This document shows, piece by piece, positions 33,820-64,000 of a stretch of DNA of 64,000 nucleotides. How positions within the stretch are numbered: the first letter of the stretch is position 1; the number at the start of each line of letters is the position of its first letter. Source of the stretch: Cristatella mucedo (lineage: Eukaryota > Bryozoa > Phylactolaemata > Cristatellidae); NCBI GenBank assembly GCA_009760855.2, contig WPIO01000026.1, forward strand, positions 2,059,501 through 2,123,500, in the 5' to 3' direction. The notes under the pieces were generated by a model. It ran no database searches. It saw nothing but the letters and a program-made list of their open reading frames with translations, and had not been told where the DNA came from. The position numbers were made by a program, and so were the translations under genes.

Positions 33820-36108
33820 CCTAGGTTAGTTCCTTCCCTAGTGATCCACGTGGCAATCCAGCCGATTGTTCCTCTAGTTTCTTTGTCAGCAAGATGGACA
33901 AGATCAGAGAGTCCATCTCCAAGGTAGCAGAACACCTTCTGGAATCCTGTCCCTCACTAGCAACTCCAAAGGGTTTCCCTCTCTCAATTCCTTGAAGCAC
34001 CTTAATGTCTGGATTCAAGGAGGCCACGAGTGATTGCATCATGAAATTCATCGCTTAATCAAAGGTGACACCTAGTGCTCAGACTCTACACCCAATGTAC
34101 TACATCTGTGATGGGTAAATCTGCTGCTGCCGTGCATAACAAACATAGTAAATAAGTCCTTGGCATCAGGATATATCCATGGTCTTTTAAAAAGGCTGAG
34201 GTTAGGCGATTAATTAGGAAAGCGGCACTATACCAAGATAACTTAAGCAGCTTCTACTCAGTATCCCTTCTATTGTCCATAGATAGACACAGGAGTGAGT
34301 TGTGACAGACCAGCCGAATTGATGTATTGAAACCTCCAACCTAACGAGTAAGTTCCAGTCTGGATTTAGAGCTAATTACTCCACGGAATCAGCATCGCTT
34401 CGGGTGTATAACCCTTTGTTGTCAGGACTTAGACTTGGATCAAGTCTCTTGTCGTTCTTGATCTTTCGGCAGCGTTTGAAGCGGTCAATCACCAAGTCCT
34501 TGTTAAGTAAATAAATAGATAAATAAATCCTAGCTGATTAAACAGTCTCTTTTTGTATAGTGGCAGAAGAGCCTTTACGGCTGTCACCACCGCTTGCAGC
34601 GACGATAAAGGATCGCCCGCCGAAAGAATCGAACCCGCGACCTTGGGACCGAGGTCGTAAAAGCAACCGCCTTGCCTAGTGTGACATTATGGCTCACCTA
34701 CCTCTCATCTCGCCTGGGCATCACTGACAGTGCACTGCAATGGTTCCGATCATGTCTCAGTGGAAGACTCCAGGGTGATCATGATGTAAACAGAAAAAGG
34801 TCAGAGGCCGAGGAACCACGGGAGTATGGGGTACCTCAGAGCTCTATGCTTAGTCCGTATCTTTTTCATGGTTTATACAATCCCTCTTGCCGATTTCGTT
34901 GGCATGCACAATCTAGGCTTTCCCTTGTATGCAGAAGATGCTCAGTTTTACTTTTGCTTTGATTTCTCCCAGCCTTCCAGTTGGACGAACTTTGTTAATG
35001 CTGTATGTATTGCTGACATCCACCCATGGATGCAGCAAAATTTCTCAAATTAGATGATGATAAAAATAACTTCCTAGTTGATGATAGCTGCTGACAGAAC
35101 CGATTTTAGGTATTAAGCTTTCCAATATCTGAGTCACACTCGGTTTTCCCATATCTCCTGCTGCATTTGCACAAAATTTAGATGTGCCTTTCCAAAGTGA
35201 CCTTGCACTAGACGACCACATCAGCCCCCACAGTAAAGTTTGCCTATTTTCAGCTAGACAACGTTTGCTAAAATTTGGGCTCGCTTAGACACAAGTACCA
35301 TATCCAAATTGGTCCACACATTTTTAATCACCCATTTTGACTTCTGCAAGTCACTCCTTGCTCGTCTACCGACCTATGCAATCAGGCGCTTACAGTTGTT
35401 GCCAAACTCTGCAGCTAGGCTTGACTGCCGCAAGCGCCTGAGCGTCACGGTTACTAAATCGCACCACATCTTGCCGATATGCACTGGAATTCAGCACCCC
35501 ATCGACTTTACGGATCTGCCACTGACTGATAGCTCCTTTCATCCTCCAAACTCCAACCAACCTGTCATCAACTCCCCCCACCAGGGTAAGCATCGTACCA
35601 CCCGCTTTTCGAAATCAAACTGTTTACCTACACCTCATACGAGCCTCAAATCCTTCGGGGACCGTGCCTTTAGTCCGCATGCTCCCAAAGCGTAGAACTC
35701 ACTTCCGAATTGCGTCACAACACTCCCTGACTTGACCACATTTAAAAATAAATTAAAAACGCACCTGTTTATGACAGCATTTAGTGGGTCCATGTGATTT
35801 GTCCTTTATGTGCTTATGCGTGCTGACACAGTGCATGCTGCCACTAACCACACTTGCAGGCTGACCCTGTGCATGTCACCCCCTAATTATGTTATTCATG
35901 TTGTTTATCAAGCATAATATTACTCACCATTCAATCGCGTTTACCACATTTTTTTGCTGACCCTGTGCATTTCGCCTCTAAACAGGTTATGCATGTTGGC
36001 ATTATGCGTGGTACCACTTACCGAACGATCATGCTTTCCAGCCAATGCAAAGTGGCTAGAAGAAGATTAAATTCTCCGAGGGCGCTATGCAAATGTAGTA
36101 TTATTATT
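33820..36108 (+). mobile_element. L2-type LINE copy F, long but decayed
   Basis: It runs parallel to copy H (55.2-57.1 kb) for its whole length. Fragments include a QSGF/NHSTES-like region near 34360-34400, LGITDSALQWFRSCLSGRLQ (after the nested SINE), an AEDAQFYFCFDFS active-site remnant, IRRLQLLPNSAARLDC, the 3' UTR and the terminal hairpin (GCAAAGTGGCTAG, GGGCGCTATG) with (ATT)n. It has many stops. A family-1 SINE interrupts it. Confidence 0.82.
34503..34698 (-). mobile_element. tRNA-derived SINE, family 1, copy c, nested in L2 copy F
   Basis: The minus-strand head has an A-box region (GGCAAGGCGGTTGC), the CACGACCT/AGGTCG inverted repeat in mutated form and a GGTTCGATTC B box. It has the usual body and a (TTTA)n tail, seen on the plus strand as TAAATAAATAGATAAATAAA. 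The LINE sequence continues on both sides, from AAGTCCTTGTTAA to CTCTCATCTCGCCTGGGCAT, as in copy H at about 55.9 kb. Confidence 0.87.
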
Positions 36109-36693
36109 TCTAGTGCGTAGCAGCAGTCAAACTTCGTAGCGAATCTGATGCGGTCTCACGCCCCTACACATAAACACATATCGCGGTTGCGACTCGTGCG
36201 AGTATCTCGTACTGCAGCCGTCGGTCTCCAAGGTCGTCGGTTCCACTTCCATGCCGACTCAAGCTGCACGCTGCACGCTGCTCTCGTGCGAGCGCCCGCG
36301 CTTTCCGTTCTTGACAGCGCCGCTGCGAGCATCCGGACGCAGACTCAGCCACCGTTTGGTGGCCTATCAGCGGCGCTTGCGAGCTGGGCGGGGGGGGCGG
36401 CTGCTCTGCGGAGCACGCAGCTCGGCGAGAGGCCGCTGAGAGGCCGCTGACGCGAAGCGACCGTCACCTCTCGCTAGCTGACGCGCAGCGACGCCTCGTC
36501 TGGCCGTTGCCCGAGCGCCTCTAACTGCGAGCGAGCCGTCGCCGACGAAATATTGCGAAGCCAGCGGAACGCTCCGTCTAAGGCGTTCGCACGCCTCGGA
36601 CGGAGCGCTATGCTAGAGCTCGTTCGTCTCGGCACGGTGGAAGGGCTCGTCGGACGGCGGTCGGCTGCTTGAAAGAATAATTTGTAGTAATTC
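36109..36693. other. GC-rich spacer
   Basis: CpG-rich sequence with tandem-like GAGAGGCCGCTGA motifs near 36428-36450. No gene was recognised. Confidence 0.45.
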
Positions 36694-36806
36694 AATTGTA
36701 AGCGCTCCAAGAGAACTTAATCTCTATTCAGGTGCTTCACGTAAGCCACGGGGTTCGAAACCACGATCTCTTTCGGGGCGAACACCTTAACCGCTTGACA
36801 GCAAGA
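36694..36806 (-). mobile_element. SINE family 2 copy
   Basis: In plus orientation: AAGCGCTCCAAGAGAACTTA, ATCTCTATTCAGGTGCTTCA, then a head region (GGGGTTCGAAACCACGA, ACACCTTAACCGCTTG). The tail hairpin is well preserved. Confidence 0.75.
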
Positions 36807-38751
<1,945 letters not shown>

Positions 38752-39159
38752 ATGAGCATAAACATAAAATTGACGCAAGCAGCAATTTCGCAATTCGACG
38801 GCACGGGAGACTTCGCCGAGTGGCTGACTCGGTTCGAGAGATTGGCCAAGACGCAACGAAATGATGACTTGGGAAATTTCCCGCCACTTTTTCTTACGCG
38901 TGGGGCGTACGCCGTATACAAAGGCGTCCCTGAGGCAGCTAAGGAGGACTATGCAAAGGAAACGGAAGCGCTGCTGGCAGCGTTCTCGCTGAATTGTTGT
39001 GATGCCTACGAGGAATTCACCTTGCGTCGCCTTTCGGAAGGTGAAAACGTAGATGTTTATTGGTCCAACTTAAATCGGCTGGCTGGGCTGGTGGCTGGAG
39101 ATTTTGTTAAATACGCCTTTGCCGCTGGACTGCCGGAGGCCGCGAAGAAGCAGCTCTAA
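38752..39159 (+). pseudogene. Ty3/gypsy-type Gag-like fragment
   Basis: A 135-codon frame opens at an ATG and stops early. It has the look of the N-terminal capsid region of gypsy-class retrotransposons: AISQFDGTGDFAEWLTRFER near residue 10 (target-binding FDGxGDxxxWL motif), FLTRGAYAVYKGVPEAAK, and YEEFTLRRLSEGENVDVYWS (Gag pre-CCHC helix with LxxGExVDxY). After the stop the reading continues with PEAAKKQL-, LADMP- and VEKAR-like residues. No CCHC knuckle is identifiable before the pol part. Confidence 0.65.
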
Positions 39160-40246
39160 GCCGCATGCAACCTTGCCGACATGCCAACGCATATTCTTGT
39201 CGAGAAGGCTCGCTTCATAGTGAAGCCAGTGCGTTGCCAATATAACAGTGGTAGCGTCTGCCTGTGCGTACCAGTCTGTAGCACCGTTGACTCCCGGTGT
39301 GTTGATTGAAGATAAGGACTTTAAGGAAATGTTCCGTCAGGGACGCTGGTCAGTCAAATGGGAGTGGACGCATTGTGCTGTCGCTCCCGAATTGAAAGAT
39401 CACGCGTTGCTTCGTACCACGTGGCAGAGGTAATTCGTGCCGATTACGAAAGGGAAGTAGACGAGTGGATCAAGGAAGGCTGCTTGCAACCACTCACTTG
39501 TCATTGCTGCGGGGGGGGCTGATCCCCCTGATGGCTGTCGTGCAGGCAAGTAAGGGCAAAGTGAGGCCCGTAACGGACTACAGAGAACTAAATCAGTTCA
39601 TCTCGAGTCAAACGGCCGACGGCGATGTGCGTAGCACTAAACTCAGCGTGTTGAGGTGGCTGGGCGAGAGCGTGAGCATAATTGGCCTGTAAAAAGCATA
39701 CTTGCAGGTGCATGTCGACCCAGCTCTCTGGCAATATCAGGTCGTGGAGTACAAGGGTCGTCGATATTGTCTAACGCGACTGGGATTTGGACTTAATGAA
39801 CCTTAACTTAACCCCAAAAGTAATGACCTCAATCCTAAAAGTTCTGTCCATGAACGAGCGAGTTCGTGCTGGCACTGACTCGTTTGTTGACGATATTATT
39901 GTCAACAACAGCGTCGTCTCAAATGCTGAGATGACCGACTTGCTGCGAACATTCCTTTTGAAGGTGAAGCCACCGGAAAGCCTCGTCGACGGACGGGTTA
40001 TTGGACTTCGCCTATTCAGGCCGAAGGAATGTGAAGAGCTTCGTTGGCGCCATTATAAAATGACGTGATGACTATATCATAACGTGAGTGCATTGCCTGA
40101 TGCATTAATGCGACGGTAGCTATTTTCTTGGTGTGGTCAACTTATCGGGCATTTTCCAGTGGCAGGCTGGCTTCTCTCAGCCTGCAATTACTTAGGCCGT
40201 AAAGAGAGCCGCTGGCGACGTCGGCTGGGATTCAGTCGGTGGTTCA

Positions 40247-41183
40247 AATGGGCCAACCCAGTGTGATTCAGAGACTGGAAAGGCTGACACTCAAAATTGG
40301 CTCTGCCAGCATATCTCCAGTTGAATCAGCTCAAAATCTAGGTGTCATATTCCAAAGCGACCTCTCGTTAGACGACCATATCAGCTCCACTGTCAAATCC
40401 GCCTATTTTCAGCTTCATAACATTGCTAAAATTCGGGCTTGTTTAGATAAAGATATCACATCTAAGTTGGTCCATGCATTCATGACATCCCGTCTCGACT
40501 TCTGCAACTCACTGCTTACTGGCCTACCAGCATGTGCGATCAGGCGATTGCAGCTGGTGCAAAACTCGGCAGCTAGACTTGTCTATTGTGAGCGTCGCAG
40601 TTGCCACATTACTCCACTTCTCGCAGACCTGCACTGGCTACCAGTCAAGCAACGGATTGACTTCAAGGTTTTGTCCCTCACTTTTAGGTCCCTTCATTCT
40701 ATGGCTCCAGCCTATCTGTCAGATATACTGCCCCATCAGGCCAAGCATCGTACCACCCGCTTTTCGGAATCCAACAGTCTAGAAAAACCTTATACAAAGC
40801 TTAAATCCTTTGGAGACCGTGCATTTAGTTCGCATGCTCCCAAAGCCTGGAACTCCATCCCGACCTACGTCAGAACATCCCCCGACCTGACCACATTTAA
40901 AAGGAACCTAAAAACACACCTATTTAGGACAGCATTTAGCGGGTCCCTGTGAGTCGTCCTTAATGTGCTTATGCGTGCTGACACTGTGCATGCTACCACT
41001 AACCACATTCGCATGCTGACCCTGTGCATGTCACCCCTAACCATATTATTCATTTTGTTTGTTTTTCAGGCATGATTTTACTTACCATTCAATTGCATTT
41101 CACTTTGCAGCAAATGCAAAGCGCCTAGAGAGAGATTAAGTTCTCTGAGGGCGCTTTATCAAGTGAATTATTATTATTATTAT
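40247..41183 (+). mobile_element. L2-type LINE copy G, best-preserved 3' end
   Basis: An open frame of about 235 codons (40248-40952) encodes the C-terminal part of an L2/CR1-clade reverse transcriptase: LGVIFQSDLSLDDHISSTVK, TSRLDFCNSLLTGLPA, IRRLQLVQNSAARLVY, LHWLPVKQRIDFKVL, APAYLSDILPHQAKHRTTRF, FGDRAFSSHAPKAWNSIPT, and FKRNLKTHLFRTAF. A roughly 200-bp 3' UTR follows, with the terminal hairpin (AAAGCGCCTAGAGAGAGATT, AAGTTCTCTGAGGGCGCTTT) and (ATT)n. The 5' part of the element is missing. AAATG occurs at both ends (40246-40250 and 41184-41188) as a possible target-site duplication. Confidence 0.92.
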
Positions 41184-41350
41184 AAATGTCATGGCGGCCA
41201 TGGCGAGTGAATTACTGCAGCGGGTGCATGCTGAAGATTCAGTTTCAAGTAGTTGGAGCGTACTGAATCTGGATAGCGGTATTGTCTGGTGTGACGCCAG
41301 CGTGGGCTGGTTGTTTGCATATGACATAAATACACCGCTGCTTATCTTCA

Positions 41351-41989
41351 AATAGATAAACAATGTTTAATTATAACGTGAGTGAACAGAGCTCTTCCTA
41401 TAACTTCTAAGGAAGTTAACACATTAAAAATCGGACCCTTTTTATTTTAGTGTATTCGGTGATTTATTTTTTAAATAAACATGTAAATGCAGTGACGTAC
41501 CCCACGAGGAGTGCTAAATTAAAAAATGACTACTTTACAAGTAATTGGCTTGGCTTAGTTACGGAACATAATTCTGAGAATTGTTTGCTCGATTAACTTT
41601 CTAAATTGGGCCCAATCGAAGCATGTGATACTATGAAACTGTATGGAATGTTCCCGCATTCAAGAGTCTGTCTACTAATTTCAACCTCAAGCTCTCCGAA
41701 GTCTCTTAGCATGCATCATCGCCAAAATGGTTTGGGATTTAAACAAAAGAACAAATTATTCACCAAGTCTTACAAATGCTTGTCTTTTAAATAAAAGTGT
41801 GCATACAAACCGATTACCCATTCAAACAGTATGCAAGCACACCGGTACTCTTCTTAATTTGTACACACCGATGCCTTACCCGGCCCACAGCACTGGGGCT
41901 GCTGCCGTAGAGCTGTTTCATGGAATATGCAGCCCAAGATCTAAGATTCCGAGAGATCTATGGAGACATGGAGGGTATGAGGCAGATTG

Positions 41990-41991
<2 letters not shown>
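41351..41991. other. Unannotated AT-rich spacer
   Basis: No gene or repeat relationship was recognised. Confidence 0.5.
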
Positions 41992-42055
<64 letters not shown>

Positions 42056-42130
42056 GAGAGAGAGGGAGAGGTAGAAAGAGTGGAGGAAAGAGAAACTAAC
42101 TCAGAGAGAAGGCTAAGAGTAGTAGATGGA

Positions 42131-42195
<65 letters not shown>

Positions 42196-42303
42196 TGGAG
42201 AGGAGTGTAAGGCAGGTGAATGAGAAAAGATGGGAGGAGGAGAGTAAGGGAGGAAGAGAGACGTAAAGAGAGAGAGAGAGAGTGAGAGAGAGAGAGAGAG
42301 AGA
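41992..42303. repeat. (GA)n microsatellite cluster
   Basis: Three GA arrays (41992-42052, 42134-42194, 42266-42303) in purine-rich linker sequence. Confidence 0.95.
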
Positions 42304-43515
<1,212 letters not shown>

Positions 43516-43589
43516 CGACGCACAGCCGGTAGGCTGCAGCCAGCAGCTCAGAGGCACAGTGTCCGGCGCCCAGCTAAATGTATTGTAAA

Positions 43590-43690
43590 TGTAGATCAAG
43601 CACAGAGCCCCAAGGCTCCCCTTTCCTTTAGAGGTTGCTCAGATCTCATCAATACTCTGGAGTCTTCCACTGAGATGAGACCCTAAGCAT
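43590..43690 (-). mobile_element. L2-type LINE fragment
   Basis: The sequence from CAAGGCTCCCC through TCATCAATACTCTGGAGTCT parallels the segment just upstream of GVPQG in copy D (about 14120-14200). As in copy D it lies beside a dinucleotide array. Confidence 0.55.
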
Positions 43691-44572
43691 CGTGTACACA
43701 TTAAGACCAGGATTCACCTGTGGTTTGGGGCTGCGACCTTCTTTCGTTGGGTATCTGATTGATGTGTGAAAATAGGTTGCTAGCCCGACCGGATGATGGC
43801 TAATCGCGATTTTTTCAGGCAAAATGTTTAATCCAAAGTGATGGGTGAATACAACTGAATTGAATACACTAAAAGATCGAACAGTAAAGGGAAGGACTCG
43901 AAAAGTGAAGATTAGGGTGGCTATGTAGAGTACACGCTGATTAAGTTTTGAGCACTGAGTGCTCATTCTTTTAATAATTGTTTCGCCCTTGAATTTAAAC
44001 AGATTCTAAAGTTGCTAGTTTAATATACACAAATTTCTCTTAACATAATAAGTAACATGATCCTATTGAAGACGTCATTTCTTCGAATGTTGGAGGTCAT
44101 TTCGTTCAACTTAATGGGTTTGTGATCACACCCAAATATGTTGTCGGAACATAGCTCTCTTCCGGCAACTTATTGTCACACAGCTTGCAGAAGGACAGGA
44201 TCTTAAAGGGTCAATAGGCCCAAAATATTTGCTCTCTCCTATCGCTTTCATTAATTTTCTCCTGCCAACTCAGTAGCCGTCGACCGAGGTAGCTAGATGA
44301 AAAGATCGCTCCGAGGGCCTCGGCTACCATTGGCTCGCAGAAGACTTCCGTCCGAAATGCCCCTATTGCCGCCGTGCGGTAGGTAGTATATTGCAACAGT
44401 GGGTCGATGCCTAGCACCTTACTTGGCTTGCTCTCCTGGGTAGACCCTTGCTAAAGTTGTCCTTTGCGACAAAATATGATTCGCCTATCGCCAAATACTT
44501 CAAACGCCAAGTGATGCAGGCCGCTGTGCTTTTTCAGCTGATGATGCTTATTCCTTTTAAATATCATCCATT
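43691..44572. other. Unannotated spacer
   Basis: No gene or repeat was recognised. Confidence 0.5.
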
Positions 44573-44700
44573 TTATATAGCGCTCCAAGAGAACTTAATC
44601 TCTATTCAGGCACTTCGCTTCACATATGCCTCGGGTCTCGAGCCCAGGGCCTGAGTCGGGGCAAGCACCTTAACCTCTGGACCAAACCAGCTCGGTATTT
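44573..44700 (-). mobile_element. SINE family 2 copy, well preserved
   Basis: On the minus strand a tRNA-like head has an A box (TGGTCCAGAGGTTAAGG) and a B box (GGCTCGAGACC). A short linker (GCATATGTGAAGCG) leads into the L2-like terminal hairpin: AAGTGCCTGAATAGAGATTA, AGTTCTCTTGGAGCGCTATA, TAAAAT. Confidence 0.8.
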
Positions 44701-45881
44701 TGACATTATAGTGACTGCAAAAGGAAATCCCTTGAATCGATAACAGATAATACCAATACAGTATTGATATGGCACTCTAGAATAGCCACATCTCTTCCCA
44801 GACGTTTCATTTAGGCAGGAAAAGAAATACATCAACAGATCGGTTACAATAACGTACAGAACTATACAAAATAGCTACATAGAAGAAACGTTTACCCTGA
44901 GGAACAGGTGGTCCTTTAGTTCAACTTAAAATATCGTAAAGTCATCATATGCAACGTCAGTAGGTATCAAATTCTAGCCCTTTGACATGTGGATCAGAGC
45001 AGCAGGAAAGCCCGGCTAATACCCTCTTCATCTGTCAGACTCGGAATCCATTGATCCTTCAGTTTTACTGCCCCACCCCCAGTACCGGAACAATTGCTGC
45101 AGGTTCTACTTTGCTTGCGAAAGCCTTGCGATAGCCCACTTGCCACTGCATGTCGTACAAGTCGCACTAGGGCGGCATTCAAATCGAACCAGAATGTTAG
45201 CAGCTTTTTGCGACACCAATTTAATTTTGTCATGACAAGACCATTGTTATACCAGAGAAATCACAACAATAGTGGCACAACCGAAGCACATTGCTCCAGT
45301 ATGTTGCAAACCATAAAGCCGAGCAACATAGAAGGGCACGATTGTGGTGGACCTAAGCTGGTCACTATGTGACCATCTCGGATTCAAAAAGCACAACACA
45401 GCCCTTCACGAAGAGAACTACAAAACTAACTGGCTGACGCTATGCCAAGATCGACGATGGACCAAGTAGCCGTAGCACTAAGCGAGCTTGGTCAACCTTG
45501 TGAGCTGGTTGAATGTGGAATGAGAATCAATGTCTATTGGCTGAAGGCTGATGCAGTGGCTAGAGATTGCAAGTTGCTACACGAGGCTCTAGGTATAGAG
45601 CACTGTTGCCGGACTACAAGACGGTCAATTGACAATACAGGCTCAACAAAGCACATTAGGCCAACTGTAGCCTATTGAGCCTTGGAGCTCGACAAGATGT
45701 AGCCGACACAATAGCAAGACGAGAACAAAAAAGCGACAGCAACACGTGACCATGTCGAGCAGCCAACCTTTTTTTTTGTAGGCGACCACAGACACACCGG
45801 GTGCACAGCAGCTGCTCTCCTTAAATTTGAAAGCTGTACAGTTAGCCTCAGTTCTTCCTATGCAGGGCAGCACGCAGTCGG
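44701..45881. other. 3' flank of PICK1, including its presumed 3' UTR
   Basis: This lies downstream of the PICK1 stop on the minus strand. No canonical AATAAA was found nearby; an ATTAAA variant (45220-45225 on the complement) is the nearest candidate I see. No other gene was recognised. Confidence 0.4.

Positions 45882-64000
<18,119 letters not shown>

Larger units (their letters stand above)
38752..41350 (+). mobile_element. Ty3/gypsy retrotransposon remnant, split by an L2 insertion
   Basis: Downstream of the Gag fragment, broken frames give RT pieces: VVQASKGKVRPVTDYRELNQ (39540-39600), KAYLQVHVDPALWQ, GRRYCLTRLGFGLN, and SFVDDIIVNNSVVS, whose VDD is the catalytic motif. Next come KPPESLVDGRVIGLRLF, GHFPVAGWL (40150) and, beyond the inserted L2, an RNase H start with VWCDAS (about 41290). 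Stops and frameshifts abound. LTRs, protease and integrase are not recognisable; the 38.4-38.75 kb leader may hold LTR or untranslated sequence. Confidence 0.75.

Overview
The window is eukaryotic nuclear DNA from an animal, most likely an invertebrate. It holds a spliced, well-conserved PICK1 gene with GT-AG introns and one GC-rich gene for a secreted leucine-rich-repeat protein. It is also dense in decayed retroelements of the L2/CR1 type, tRNA-derived SINEs, a Ty3/gypsy fossil, a Tc1 fossil and very long (CT)n/(GA)n arrays. There are no operons, rRNA genes or CRISPR arrays. I cannot fix the phylum from the sequence; an arthropod or another protostome fits best.

Layout: 0.3-1.3 kb, L2-type LINE debris. 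1.6-2.1 kb, (CT)n. 2.1-5.04 kb, a CpG-rich promoter region and an intronless coding region for a 554-residue secreted LRR protein with a poly(A) signal. 5-10.8 kb, LINE remnants and gene-poor DNA with a small cluster of CRE sites. 10.9-12.8 kb, 23.2-23.8 kb and 24.9-26.8 kb, CpG-dense stretches without a recognisable gene. 13-14.4 kb, an L2 copy ending in (CT)n. 15.3-16.3 kb, an unexplained 323-codon open frame. 17.7-18.4 kb, a large GT/GA microsatellite with an embedded 37-bp minisatellite. 27.0-27.7 kb, a pogo/Tigger-like non-autonomous DNA transposon between two copies of the same (CT)n(TA)n block. 29.4-31.2 kb, a second LINE family. 33.8-36.1 kb, an L2 copy with a SINE inside it. 38.7-41.35 kb, a Ty3/gypsy remnant split by the best-preserved L2 copy. 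42-43.5 kb, (GA)n arrays.

From 45.88 kb to the right edge the minus strand carries PICK1, a PDZ-BAR scaffold protein that binds receptor and transporter tails and curves membranes. I reconstructed nine consecutive coding exons with matching splice phases, from inside the PDZ domain (at the window edge) to the stop codon: 386 residues. Only about the first 36 residues, judged against the human protein, and the promoter lie outside. Its introns hold L2 copies, both SINE families, a Tc1 fossil and a 306-bp (GA)n array that is (CU)n in the pre-mRNA.

The repeats form a stratigraphy: L2 inserted into gypsy, a SINE inserted into L2, and a second LINE inserted into L2. One SINE family has a tRNA-like head and a 3' hairpin shared with the resident L2 LINE, the arrangement expected if the SINE borrows the LINE's reverse transcriptase. 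I found no previously undescribed multi-gene system. The most interesting items are the LRR protein's regular four-repeat cysteine pattern, the SINE/LINE tail sharing, the Tigger-like element with duplicated flanks, and the PICK1 C terminus.
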